Shown in pieces: positions 43,327-54,201 of a stretch of DNA of 64,000 bases. This stretch comes from Pollenia angustigena. Lineage: Eukaryota > Arthropoda > Insecta > Diptera > Polleniidae. Location: contig OV884059.1 of assembly GCA_930367215.1 (NCBI GenBank), forward strand, positions 31,177,882 through 31,241,881. The letters run 5' to 3'. Position numbers and translations under genes: made by a program. The notes below the pieces were generated by a model that worked only from the letters and a program-made list of their open reading frames with translations, was not told the DNA's origin and made no database searches. Position 1 is the first letter of the stretch. The number at the start of each line of letters is the position of its first letter.

Positions 43327-44243
43327 AGGAAGTCCATAACAAAACGCAATAATTACACCATAAAATTTTTTTTTGGTAAACGACAAAATGTAATTTAAGT
43401 AAGTAGCACATAATTTTTTTTAAAAACAGTTATTGAGGTTTTGTGGTCTGCAAAAAAAAAAAAAATATTAATAACAAATTAATTATTTTATCGGACAGTT
43501 TGTTTTAAAGTTATTTAGATAACAAATTTGGATTTATTGCGTTTTAGTCCGAATCCATAGTATTTATTTCATTTTGCTTTGAACTGTATGAAAATATTAA
43601 GCTGGGGGTCCACACCACGCGTTACTCGCTTTTCGCAGCATACGCAGTTGTCAAAAAAGTAGAATCTGTGTAGTTACACGTAGAAAGTTACATGCACAAA
43701 AGCGTAGATGCCTTGAGGCGAAAAGTAGGTTTACTTTCTACTTTTGTAAGCATCACAAGCAGCGTTCGAACAAATCAGCTGATTTTTACAAATTAAATTT
43801 TAATTTTACTTGTGCTTCTGCTGCATAAAAAGCGTTGCATGTAACTTAAAACGTAGAACGCAAGTAAGGTTATAAAAGCATGCGTTGCTTGGAGGCGAAA
43901 ACGCGTGGTATGGACCTCCAGCTTTATTCACAATCAACTTAACAAAGGCAAAAGGTATTAACTAAACAAAAATTCCTTACGTTTTACAGTTAAATAAGAG
44001 TTAACACACGAGCATAATTTATTTATAAAGTTGACTTTTTTTAAATTTTTTAATTTAAAGATGTGTAATCATTGCATTTTGCTCTGATCCATTATATTCG
44101 ATATTGAATTGCAGTGTAGTTATTGGAGTTTTTGAATGCTTTGTAACAAAGGTAATATAGATTTCAAAGTGTAGAATAGGATTCAATCAAAAAATCAAGA
44201 AACTTGAAAAATGTAATTATTGCGTTTTGTTATGGACCTCCTC
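43327..44243. mobile_element. Nested TIR element (GAGGAAGTCCATAAC)
   Basis: GAGGAAGTCCATAACAAAAC then GCAATAATTACA at the left is the complement of the right end, about 31 bp with one mismatch; ATAT flanks both sides. AGTACC copy 3 (about 48235-48260) runs through without it. It contains the MITE 43600-43923. Confidence 0.75.
43600..43923. mobile_element. 324 bp PIF/Harbinger-like MITE, TTA duplication
   Basis: AGCTGGGGGTCCACACCACG then CGTT, and the complement AGCTGGAGGTCCATACCACG at the right, flanked by TTA at 43597-43599 and 43924-43926. Third level of the nest. Confidence 0.85.
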
Positions 44244-45269
44244 ATATATGAATTTATATGTTTCGAGCATTTATTTTTTCCGTTTAAATCCGGTTCATAT
44301 TTTATCTTCCACGTGAATTAATTTAATTTTGTAAGTTTAATACAAAAAAATATCATAAAATATAAATTGAAAATCAAAAATGTATCAAAATTAACAGATT
44401 CTCATCTACTCAAGACATGTTTAATTTTATGTTTCTATGCCTAAAATTAACGAAAATTAATCATAGTACCAAATGTAGAACGAAAAACATCCCACTTATA
44501 CATTCTTATTCACTCAGGACCATGAAGTTCGAATGTTAACAAAAATTCAAAAAGTACCAGATGGGAAACAAAACGTACCAAAATTTTGCATCTTATAGGT
44601 TCTCAATCACTCAGTAGCCTGCACCTATAATATTATGCTTTTAATTTCAATATTATAGAAAATTTAAAAATTATTACATGATGCACGGAAATATAAAAGA
44701 AACAAATGTAATTTTCCGTATTTCCCCTTTTTGGTACTTTTTTCTCTCAAAAGAGGTTTGGTTGAGAAACAAAGGAAGAAAGCGCTCTTAACTGTTTTGC
44801 CTGTGCCGATTTATACATAAGCTTTATATAGTCGAAATATGCAAAAACCGGTTTGTGAATAATGTTGAATAATCGACCACTCTATTTTTTATTATTTGAT
44901 AATTAAGAAAATTTTTTTTGTAAATTTTGAACGTTAATAACTCTAAAATTATAGCACAGATTTTAATAAAATATATATTGTGCACTTCTGTGAGTAAATA
45001 CCTTTCAAATGGTGCACAATTGTTCAAATCGGTTGATTTACAGAGGAGGAAAGTGTTCTTATCTGTTTTGTCTTTTGTCTGTATAGATGCATATTTTTTA
45101 ATTTTTATTATTTTTGTGTTGAGCGTAACTAGCTTTACATTTATTGAAAGAAGAGAAAATTTTGAACACCATTAGTCCACAATAAGATCTTAATTGCTTG
45201 CTGGCGTAACATAACAAAAACAGAGTTTTACTGTGCAATTGCCCATATCATATTTTCTTAAAAAAATCC

Positions 45270-46150
45270 AATCTTTGATCCTGACTTCACCGTAAGCATC
45301 CTGGATAGTTTGGCTCACAATCATGACCTACAAATACGAATATTCACCGATGGGTCCAAAGCACTGTATGATATCAGTTCTAGCAGTTACTCCGAGCAGT
45401 TAAACTGAAGCATTCCTTTTAGGCTGTTGGATCACTGCAGTGTCATTTAGGCCGAGATAATGGCCATCTACACAGCCGGGTGGTACATTCGGTATGGTGA
45501 GATATCTGACAGGAATATTCACATTATTGCTGATAGCAAAGCGACCATAAGTTCTCTGTGGAGTGTGTTCATTACATCAAAAATCGTCCGAGAATGCCGC
45601 ATGTCTCTGTAGGAGAAATCGGGACCTTCAGTGGTTACCCTTAGTTGGGTCCCTGGACACAGGGGTATACATGGAAACTGTAGGGCTGACTCGGTGGCAC
45701 ATGCGGGAACCACCTTGAAGCTGACCGACACATAATATAGGTGTTTCGCTTCCAAAGAGTAAGCGAAAATTTCATCTCATTGCCAATCAGCGGTGGTTTA
45801 ATGAAACTACATATGGGGACACCAGGAAAATCTGGCCCATCATAGCTGCGCACATACAGGCTCTCCAGACTTCAACTAAGGAACCTATTTGCGGTTATTA
45901 TTTGCCACTGGCCTATTGGAAAGCACGCCCAAAGTTTGGAGCTCCCTCCCTTTCGATGATCAATGTAGAAGTTGTGGTGACGAGGAAGTGGAGTCAATGG
46001 AACATCTTCTCTGTCACTGCCCGGCTTTCGGAGACCTAAGACCCAAAGTGCTTGGTCAAAGAATCCTCAGGGATAAAACCTGTCTCTCTGGCATTGATTT
46101 GAACAGGATCCATTCCTTGAGATGGCTGGGTGAAAATATCAATAGCCAGG
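45270..46150 (+). pseudogene. LINE ORF2 C-terminus: RNase H and zinc knuckle (I/R1/LOA-like)
   Basis: Across frames: LQIRIFTDGSK, EIMAIYTAG, IHIIADSKATISSLWS, REC, VTLSWVPGHRGIHGNCRADS are the RNase H domain with its acidic residues (D of TDGSK, E of EIMAI, D of ADSKA, D near RADS). Downstream, a 113-codon frame from about 45889 reads LLFATGLLES, CRSCGDEEVESMEHLLCHCP, AFGDLRPKVLGQRIL, a CXXC...H..C cysteine-histidine motif typical of the ORF2 tail. Several stops and frameshifts, and 5' truncation before the reverse transcriptase. RNase H excludes most Jockey clades and favours I/R1/LOA-type. Confidence 0.85.
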
Positions 46151-46158
46151 GGCCAGAT

Positions 46159-46436
46159 TACGGCATTCGATACCTATCGAAATTCCCATTGAAATTGTAT
46201 TGTAATTTCGAACGATATCGAATGCCGTAATTTGGCCCCACTGTGGGGTATTTCTGTAACTTTTTAACGACAAAAATTTGTCGTTAAGTAGAAAATTTAC
46301 GGCATTCGATACCTATCGAAATTCCCATTGAAATTGTATTGTAATTTCGAACGATATCGAGTGCCGTAATTTGGCCCACTGTGGGGTAATTCTGTAACTT
46401 TTTAACGACAAAAATTTGTCGTTAAGTAGAAAATTT
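46159..46436 (+). repeat. Tandem duplication, 2 x 139 bp
   Basis: CGGCATTCGATACCTATCGA starts at 46161 and again at 46300. The halves differ by only a few bases (one CCCC/CCC change and T/A near GGGTA). Each half includes a small hairpin (ATTACGGCATTCGATA with its complement) plus the left half of a second palindrome (TTTTTAACGACAAAAATTTG). Confidence 0.9.
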
Positions 46437-46506
46437 TTATTTAAAAATACTTAAAATTTACTATTAAACGACAAATTTTTGTCGTTAAAAAGTAACAGAG
46501 TTACCC
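46385..46506. mobile_element. ~120 bp palindromic MITE (GGTAATTCTGTAAC)
   Basis: GGTAATTCTGTAACTTTTTA then ACGACAAAAATTTGTCGTT is inverted at 46464-46504. Only its left half was included in the 139 bp duplication. Confidence 0.7.
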
Positions 46507-48174
46507 AGCAGGTAACGTAGGAACGGGAACTAATTACTGGATCCACGTAAGCTGTGCTTAATTGCGGTTGAAAGTAAAACCAAACCTAAGTTTTTGTAAA
46601 AGATAAGCATTCGAAATATAGTTTTAAAGTTTATGGGGGTCAAAGCGATTAGAATTCTTAAAATGCTTACATTTATTTAAAATTGTTTTGATACTGAAGT
46701 CTTTTCACTTTCCCCACTGTGCCTGTGGTTTCATAAAACATTTGTAAAGTTTAATATTTGTATATGTGTGTGCCTTTTTATTGAGAATTCTTCGAAAAGA
46801 TACAAAATAACATTTTATAGATAGATATACTAAATATAAATGAGTAACTCAAAAAATAACTTTAGCACGTTTTATTTGTCTTTGTAGCACAAATACAACA
46901 AGTTACACAAACAGTCACACACACAAACACACACACACAGACTTATTTACAAAGTCTATTAAACGAAGAGTGGGTTAGACAAGTAATAAAAAAAGGCATA
47001 CATAATTGTAAATTTTGTAGCTTTTAATTAAAACTAAAGCTTTGTAGCTTTTCTCTCTACTTTTCATACTCTTTATCAAACACACACACACATACTCTCT
47101 AAAGCACACACTCATACGCATCTAACGAGTAACAATTATACCACTACACTGCTAATGCCGGCATAAAAAAACAAAAACAACAAAAATTTAACATTAATGC
47201 ATGTTTAACGATAAAAAAAAAGTATTAAACACATTCACACACACTCCTGCACTCTACGTACAAATTTATTTTTAACTGCAGTATATTTTTGGCAGAATTA
47301 GTTTTTTCTTCTCCAAAACAAAGTTGAAGGTCAAAATACATTTAAGCTCCTGTTGGTCTGAGAGGGAGCCTGATTTCAAAGAAAACAGAAGAAAAGAACT
47401 CTTCTTATCGCCCCCTCTCGCTCGCACTGCGTGGTTAAGCTGCGCTTGCGCTTTGATGCATTTGAAAGGTTTAGTCATCAACATTTAAATAAATGTTTTG
47501 CAAATGCATATAAATTTTGTGTTTGGGTGTTAGTTGTTTTTATGTTTGTATTAGATTATTTTAGTTTTCTTTTTTTTGTATGCGCAGGAGGTGACCTTGA
47601 ATTTTGTTCGTGGCAGTGGTTTTTTTATTGGTTCGTGTAAATGATGTGGCTTTTGTTAGTTTTGTTTGGTTGCCAAAATGAAAACACGAAAAAACACCGA
47701 AAAAAAGCTAGAAAATCAAACGAAAATCCTAACGAATTCTACATGTATGAGTAAAATAATTTATGCAGCTGCTTATCGGCGTGAAAAAAGATTAGTAATG
47801 TTGTCTTTTGGCTTAGTATTTTTTATAGTTTAGAAGTTTTTTAATAATCTTTTTTTTAATGTATTATGATTGTTGTTCTTATGATATTCATAAAATAAAC
47901 AAGTTTCTTATTCTTAAGTTCTAAAAAAATCATATTTAGTCACATGTATTTAAAATAAAATCCAAATTAATTTTTTTTATTTTAAATAAAAAGAAAGACA
48001 ATTTTAAGAAAGTTAAAAAAATAATCATTATTAATTTAATGGCTTAAAGATATTTAAAGAATCTTGAATCTTTTAACATTGTAAGAAATTATGATTTCTA
48101 ATTTTTTGTTTTGTTTCTTTTTACGATGTTTTTTATGACTATGTTAAATTTTTTTATGAAAATTAGTATTTGCC
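46507..48174. other. Non-coding stretch with CA microsatellites
   Basis: CA-rich tracts at about 46905-46940 and 47080-47095. A less AT-rich patch at 47270-47460 gives a 70-codon minus-strand frame (FKCIKAQAQLNHAVRARGGD) with no recognised family; an exon is possible but unsupported. Confidence 0.35.
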
Positions 48175-49900
48175 TAGTGGTCGAAATTCGACCACAAATT
48201 TTTATGCAAATATGAAGAAAACATTAATTTAAGTATAAAAAAATAAACAAGTTTCGAGCATTTTTATTTTTTGGTCTTAGTGGATCGATTTGTCGGGGTT
48301 CCAACCTCTGGTCCAAATATTATCTTCCACTCAAGTCCAGGAACGTTTAATTTAGTTTTGTATGTTCAATAAGATAAAAAAAAAACCGGAAAGTACCAAT
48401 TGAAAATCAAAAAAGTACAAAAAAGTCTGCTCTTACAGTTTCTCAATCTCTCTGGACTCTGCATGTTAAATTTTACGTTTCTTAGTTCCGTATTAATAAC
48501 AAATCCAAAAACACCAATTAAAGAACGGAAAGGTACCAAGAAGATCATATAGATTATCATTTACTCAGGACCTTAATGCTTAATTTTTTGTTTTTCGGTG
48601 TCATCCTAACGGAAATGAAAAAAGTACCAGTTGAAGGACAAAAAAAGTACCAAGAAAATCCCTCTTACAGATTCTCATTTACTCAGGACCTTGCATGCTT
48701 AATTTGTTGTTTCCCGGCTTTATCCTAACGAAAATTCAAAAAGTACCAGTTGAAGAACAAAAAAGTACCCAGATCCCTCTTAAAGATTCTAATTTACTCA
48801 GGACCTTGCATGCTTAATTTTTTGTTTCTGAGTGTTATCCTAACGAAAATTCAAAAAGTAACAGTTGAAGAACAAAAAAGTACCCAGATCCCTCTTAAAG
48901 ATTCTAATTTACTCAGGACCTTGCATGCTTTAATTTTTGTTTCTGGGTGTTATTCTAACGGTAATTTAAAAAGTACCAGTCGAAGAACAAAAAAGTACCA
49001 AAAATATTCCCTGTTTAATTCTATGTTTCTAGGTGCAATATTAACGAAAATCAAAAAAGTACCAGTTGCAGAACTAAAAGTACCAAAAGTTCCTCCTTTC
49101 AGATTCTTGTTCACTCAGAAAAATTTATGTTAAATTTAAAGTTTGTAGTCGCAATATTAACAAAAATTCAAAAAGTACCAGATGAAAAACATTCACTAAG
49201 GACCCTGCGCCTATAATCTTATGTTTTTAAAGTCAATGTCATAGAAACTTCTAAAGCTACCACATGCAACAGCACAAAAGTAAAAGAAAGAAAAGTACCA
49301 AAAGTTCCTCCTTTCAGATTCTCATTCACTCAGAAAACTGCATAGGTAATTCTATGTTTATAGGTGCAATATTAACGAAAATTCAAGAAGTACCAGTTGA
49401 AAAACAAAAAGTACCAACAGTTTTCATCCTATATATTCGCATTCACTTAGGATCCTGCACCTAATTTAAAACGTATGTATATATTAATCCATGGAGAAAA
49501 ATGTTTTAAAAAAAGTACAAATAATAGGTACATACGATTTTTCCTCCTTTAACGTCCGAATTTCAAAAAAGTACTAGTATTTGTTACGAATTAATAATTA
49601 CGACGAATTTGTTATAATCTTTAATTGGTTTAAAAGATAGATGGAGTAACAAAGTCCCAAAAAAGCCGAATAACAAAAAAGTACCAGACACCAGATCTCT
49701 TCTAGTTTGGGAGATATATGGTAGCCGAGTTTACACCTTTTTACCCCCTAAGTTTTTAATAAAATATATATTGAGCACTTCAGTAAGCAAATACCTTTCA
49801 AATGGTGGGAAACATTGGTTAGGAAACAGAATAGGAGAGTGATCATAAATGTTTTGCCTTTGCAAAATTATCTAAATATCACAATCCGCATATTTTGGCA
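48175..49900. repeat. AGTACC array element, copy 3 (best array)
   Basis: About nine to ten units of roughly 115-120 bp from 48380 to 49480, with AGTACCAGTTGAAGAACAAA near 48620, 48740, 48856 (AGTAACAG), 48969, 49060 and 49390. The flanks match copy 2: GGTCGAAATTCGACCACAAA at 48179 and AATAAAATATATATTGAGCA at 49752. Adjacent units at 48740-48970 are nearly identical, so the array has been homogenised locally. Frames of 127 and 66 codons run through it because the unit is open in one phase. Confidence 0.75.
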
Positions 49901-50441
49901 CGTTTAACTTTTTGCAATGTTTTCGTTTTTTTTTTTTTTATTTATTAAAAAAAACTTCCACTACGAATCATAATTCACTCATGTTGCTAAATAAAATCGT
50001 GCTTCATAATCTAACGATTGCACATATTTTTTTTCGATTATATGTACTTCTTATCTTAAACAAACATTATAAAGTGACGTATTTGTTAATAAATTGCAAA
50101 ATACTCACCATATCAAATATGAGTGTTTACAAATGCTAAAATATCATACAATAGTCGGAACATATTTTTGTTGAACTTGCTCTTATCTTTTTGTGGAAAC
50201 CATATTTTTAGTAGATAAGGTGGCAAGACATTTTGATCAATCGTATCTTTACGTAAACGTAAGTACCTCAGGGCTTTAATCTATTGAGGGCTGTACAATT
50301 ACATATTTTACTTTTTAATTAATGTCTTAAGGAAAAAACTGCGTTCATGGCAGCGAAATGAACACGACAGTCTCCAACTGGATGGTTGATTACACAAACC
50401 CCAGGTTTGGTTCACTTTCGTCGTTACAGAACGCCGATACC
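49901..50441. other. Non-coding stretch before the Jockey-like LINE
   Basis: No gene recognised. The less AT-rich patch 50340-50441 is the preinsertion site of the LINE and continues at 52519. Confidence 0.35.
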
Positions 50442-50579
50442 TTTTTTTTTTTTTTTTGAATAATTTATTTTTATTATTGAATCTTTCTTATCGAAATTTA
50501 CAATATGTATTCAAATCTTAATTCTACTTGTTGTTTATTAGTTGTTACCAGTGTAACCACTAACTGCTGTATTCAAATT

Positions 50580-51737
50580 TTAAGAATGTCTTCTGGTTAG
50601 GCTCAAAGTATCGGTTCTTTTTAGCCTTTGGTGACCTTCGAACTGAAGCAGACCCCGAGCGAGGTAGTTAGGGTGGGCCATTAGTTTATCGATGTAGCTT
50701 ATTGAATATTTTTTAATTTCCTCCTGGATAGCGAGGACGTTGAGATCTCTGTGGATAATATCATTACGTATATACCATGGGGCGCAAACAATTTGTCGTA
50801 ATATTCTAGACATTCTTCTTTGAAGCCTTTGGATGCTAGATGCGCATGCAGTACCCCATAATTGGATGCCATATGTCCATATTGGTTTTATGATAGACTT
50901 GTATAAGAGAATTTTGTTGTCTAAAGACAAGTTTGAGTTTCGACCGAGAAGCCAATGTAGATGAGCTGCTTTAAGTTTCATAGCCGTTATTTTCGCTTCA
51001 ATATGACGAGACCAGGTCAAGCGTCTATCTATATGAATTCCCAAGTACTTAACATGGTTTTCTACCGGAACAGTGATGTTATTTATTTTTACAGCTGGCC
51101 ACGTATGCCTTTTGAGCGTGAAAGTTAAGTGAGCACATTTAGCCGGGTTAACCTTTATTCTCCATTTTTCTAGCCAGGCCTCTAGTTCATTGATGTGGGA
51201 CTGCAGATTTTGCGATGCGACTTTTGGGTCATGGTTAACGCTTATAAATGCTGTGTCGTCTGCAAATGTAGAGGTATGCGTGGTCAGGTTTGTTGGCATA
51301 TCCGCTGTGTATATTATATATAGAAGCGGTCCTAATATACTGCCACCAGCAGTAATTTTCTTGAGGGGGGAGTATTTATCTTGCGACCTTACTATGAATG
51401 TTCTGCCTGTTAGATAGCTCTCCAGAATCTTGTGAGTGTTTTGAGGAAACATTCGTGTGATTTTGATGAGTAGCCCATCATGCCAAACTTTGTCAAATGC
51501 TTGGGAAGTGTCTATAAACAGGGCTGAGCAGTATTGCTTTTTCTCAAACGCCGATCTAATTAGGGTGACAATTCTATGCACTTGTTCTATTGTACCATGT
51601 TTCGCTCTGAATCCGAACTGGTGATCCGGGATGATATCGTGTTCATTTAGATGAGGAGTTATACTTAAAACGAATATTTTTTCGAAAAGCTTCGATAGGA
51701 TTGATGATGAATCATAACAATTATAGACCTCTTCCAT
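50580..51737 (-). pseudogene. Jockey-like LINE reverse transcriptase (ORF2, 385-codon intact stretch)
   Basis: The longest open frame in the window. Reverse transcriptase copies the LINE RNA into the target site. In residue order: PDHQFGFRAKHGT (about 37-49, template contact), ALFIDTSQAFDKVWHDGLL (about 72-90, motif A with catalytic D), AGGSILGPLLYIIYTADMP (about 130-148, motif B, lacking the usual PQ before GS), TFADDTAFIS (about 157-166, FADD catalytic box), LEAWLEKWRIKVNPAKC, VKYLGIHIDRRLTWSRHI, LYKSIIKPIWTYGIQLWGTA. No RNase H follows, as in Jockey. The upstream part is in other frames, so the ORF2 is broken though the core is well preserved, which suggests recent insertion. Confidence 0.93.
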
Positions 51738-52518
51738 GAGGCCGGGAAGTATCCGACTCTTAATATCGCGTTAAAAATGAGCAGCAAGATTCTAGAAGCA
51801 GACGATGGTAAGTTTCTTATCATTGACCCTGTGATGCGGTCAGGTCCGGGAGATTTTTTAATATTCACTTTTTCTATTGCAGATTTTACTTGAGTTATGT
51901 TAAATTTTATTGGGTGGTTTACCTTATCAGGAATGATTGGACGACAGGAACAAGTGCATCATGTGGCGTGAAAGCTTTCTCAAGGTGGCCCGTGTAAGCG
52001 TTTAATTTTTCATTTGTGTTTTTGGCCCAAGTGCGGCTTTCCAGTCTTAATGGAGATTCTTGGTTTATAGGGCATTTCATATGCCGTACAGCCTTCCATA
52101 AGCTGTAATTGGAGTTTTTTGAGGCATCTAGGCTGTTAAGATATCCTTCTATTGCAGACTCGTGGTTCTGTCTCAATTTGTTGCGAAGATTTGTCAGGCA
52201 TAATTGTAGTTGGGCATTAGTGTTTGGGGAACGACTGTTTTGCCATTGTCTTCTTTACTTCCTTTTTTCTCTGATAAGGGTCTCTATATTTGGCGATGTA
52301 TTATAAGGAGCACGTTTAATTGTCCGCTGGATTGGGGTTGCATTTCTTGCTGCAGAATCCAAGACTTCTGTAAATCGGTCGACAGCTATTTGGATGTCAG
52401 ATGAATTTTTTAGGAGAATGCACTGTGATAGGTGAGAGCTCACATACATTTTATACTTTAACCAATTTGTGTTTCTGTTTGGATAGGAAAAAAAGTTTGC
52501 AGCTGCGGCGTCAGAGTT
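51665..52518 (-). pseudogene. Jockey-like LINE ORF2, endonuclease-RT linker in broken frames
   Basis: Upstream continuation of the same ORF2 in at least two other frames: FSYPNRNTNWLKYKMYVSSH and TPIQRTIKRAPY (52255-52518), LNSLDASKNSNYSLWKAVRH and FTPHDALVP (51919-52176), then IKKSPGPDRITGSMIRNLP (51665-51868), the conserved 'KSPG.D.I' block just ahead of the palm. Frameshifts lie between 52176 and 52255, near 51890, and near 51720. Confidence 0.85.
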
Positions 52519-52527
52519 GCCGATACC

Positions 52528-52759
52528 AACATAGAAAAAATTCTCCAAAATGTTTCACCAATTAAAGCATTAAACAAAAATAAAGTAATTTTTATTTCGC
52601 TTGATTATACGTTTGATTGTTAGTATTAATTTGTTTACTGGTGCAAATTTAATTAATTTTTTAATTAACATCACCAATTTTTTAATTGAAATCAATTTTT
52701 AATTTCTTTTCTGTGAAGCTGAAATGCGTCGAAAAACGGTGCTCCAGGCAAAAAGAGAA
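52528..52759. other. AT-rich spacer
   Basis: Right flank of the LINE insertion; ends GTGAAGCTGAAATGCG just before a second LINE remnant. No feature recognised. Confidence 0.35.
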
Positions 52760-53510
52760 GCGTGAACTTCTACATAGATGGCACAGGTCATGAAAAGAAG
52801 TGGGCTTCGGAGTTCACTCAAGGGAGCGAAGACGTCCGGATTACTGTAGTTTTCCTGGCGGAGATACTTGCGATCAAGAAAGCTGTAGACCGGCTCAGAC
52901 TATCTGCTGCATCGACGACTGCTGTAGATATTTATACCGTTATGACCTTGGATTACCTCTCCCTGAAAATGAGAACAGCTCTTGTCTTTAGCTCATCTCT
53001 AAAAGAGATGGGTACGCAGTTTTATATCAGGATCACACGGGTCCCAGGGATATGCGAGAAAATTAACTAGACTTAGAACTACCCTACTCCACTGGATTTC
53101 GAAGGCGATGGGGGCCTCTGCGTTGCTGCAAACTCGATCTTCGCCTATCGACTTTAGATATTGCTAACGAGAGATGGGCTGCGAACACTGGATGCACGAT
53201 TGCAAGAGGGACGTATCACTTTTGGTCTTATAGGAAGGCATGTGCAGTTGGGAGCTGGATACTATGATTTCTGCCGCACTTGTCATGACAAAAACGAGGA
53301 GGAGGGCGTTCTCTGTCTCTCATTGTGCTGCACTAGCGAAAAGGCAACTGGTAGAAGTAGGATCCTCCACCTTTTAACGGATTGTATGATATCTCTGCCT
53401 TTGAACTGGAGCGCAACTGGCGAAAAGGCAACTGGTTGAAATAGGATCCACCACCTTTTAACGGATTGTATGATTGGTTCGGGTTGGTTCAACTGTGGGG
53501 GTTCTGTTTA
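52755..53510 (+). pseudogene. LINE ORF2 RNase H and C-terminal remnant, copy 1
   Basis: VNFYIDGTGHEKKW, VRITVVFLAEILAIKKAVDR, VDIYTVMTLDYLSL and ITRVPGICEKIN correspond to the four blocks of a LINE RNase H (FYTDGS; F.AEI.AI..A; D...A..SL; .VPGH.GI) with several key residues altered. A further frame (53161-53439) gives RITFGLIGRHVQLGAGYYDF, CRTCHDKNEEEGVLCLSLCC, matching the '..GH..LG......CR.C....EE......C..L' tail. Frameshifted and non-functional. An I/R1/LOA-type clade is likely. Confidence 0.7.
53288..53485 (+). repeat. Local tandem duplication in the LINE tail
   Basis: GCGAAAAGGCAACTGGTAGA with TAGGATCCTCCACCTTTTAA and CGGATTGTATGAT (53337-53391) repeats at 53422-53473 with few changes (TAGGATCCACCACCTTTTAA), separated by GGAGCGCAACTG. 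A third, more diverged version lies at about 53688-53735. Confidence 0.75.
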
Positions 53511-53514
53511 GTGG

Positions 53515-54150
53515 ATGACCAAGAGAGACGTATCACGTTTGGTATCTGCTGTGACGGGGCACTGTCTTATGGGTGGGCATTCACAGCGTATGGGAACCAG
53601 ACACAATGATTAGTGCGGCAGTTATCATGATGAAAATCAGAAGGAGGACGTAGAATACCTTCTCAGTCTATCAATGGGCTGCACTGGCGAAAACGCAACT
53701 GGCTAAAATGGGATCCGCCACCTTTGAGGGATCGTATCGGCCATGTTCTGACAATCGCACGATTTGACCTCGCGAAACGCCAGGTTTATATAATTGTGTT
53801 CTGAAACTCGTGCGTTTAGTTTGCGGTCTGCTACAGTCGCTTACAAAAATGCTTGTTAACGTGAGCATCATTTTTCAATTTGAAGACGTCAAATTTCTTG
53901 CGTTTGGAACTTACAGAACCCCTGTTATGCTATTTCAGTCATCGTCAATGTTAAGCGTTTTGCGAATGTTAAACATGCCCGTATGTTATCTCTGGCCTTA
54001 AACTTGTGCGCATGTTAAACTTCGTAAGAAGTTCGGGTTGGTTCTACTGTTGGGGGTTCTGTTTAGTGGAACCCCATGGTAACACAATGGGTCATTGGGT
54101 CTAAGTGTGCCAGATAGATGCTGGCTGCAATTTCATGGTCTGACCTAACC
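53515..54150 (+). pseudogene. LINE 3' end, copy 2, with 3' UTR
   Basis: AGAGAGACGTATCACGTTTG then GGGTGGGCATTCACAGCGTA repeats the 53205-53260 region, so a second partial copy follows the first. The 3' UTR with GGGGGTTCTGTTTAGTGGA occurs at about 53498 and 54052, followed by AATGGGTCATTGGGTCTAAG and CTGACCTAACCTAAGG, the usual end of these fly LINEs. About 250 bp of unrelated sequence (53750-54030) separates tail and UTR. Confidence 0.6.
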
Positions 54151-54178
54151 TAAGGAAATATTCGTAGCTGCATTTTAT

Positions 54179-54201
54179 ATTTATGCCCTCCACCACCAGT
54201 A
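54179..54201 (+). mobile_element. DINE-1-like 5' tip, left of insertion
   Basis: TTATGCCCTCCACCACCAGTA, continued at 55154 with GTGGTGAATG after one TA copy. It restores the CCACCACTAGTGGTGAATG start of a DINE-1-like element. Confidence 0.6.

Larger units (their letters stand above)
43180..45262. mobile_element. AGTACC element, copy 2, with terminal repeats
   Basis: Left TACGCCACCAAGCATTTTAT and right complement TTACGCCAGCAAGCAATTAA are inverted subterminal repeats; the right terminus (complement GGGCAATTGCACAGTAAA) equals the left end of 9333-9513. The interior has a few AGTACC units (44510-44720). A nested element occupies 43327-44243. No transposase, so it is either a large non-autonomous element or a relic. 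Confidence 0.6.
50442..52518 (-). mobile_element. Jockey-like LINE, 5'-truncated, with target duplication
   Basis: A minus-strand insertion bounded by GCCGATACC at 50433-50441 and 52519-52527. It ends in a poly(A) tail (T16 on the plus strand, 50442-50457) after a 3' UTR of about 120 bp. It starts abruptly within coding sequence after the endonuclease, as expected from incomplete reverse transcription. Length about 2.1 kb. Coding pieces are described separately. Confidence 0.92.

Noticed and set aside
45519..45853. 78- and 70-codon minus-strand frames
   Set aside because: They are antisense shadows of the LINE RNase H remnant on the plus strand.
48750..49133. 127-codon plus-strand open frame
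   Set aside because: It is the translation of the AGTACC tandem units, which happen to be open in one phase; similar frames appear in the other arrays.
51190..51417. 75-codon plus-strand frame within the Jockey-like LINE
   Set aside because: Antisense to the FADD-containing reverse transcriptase.
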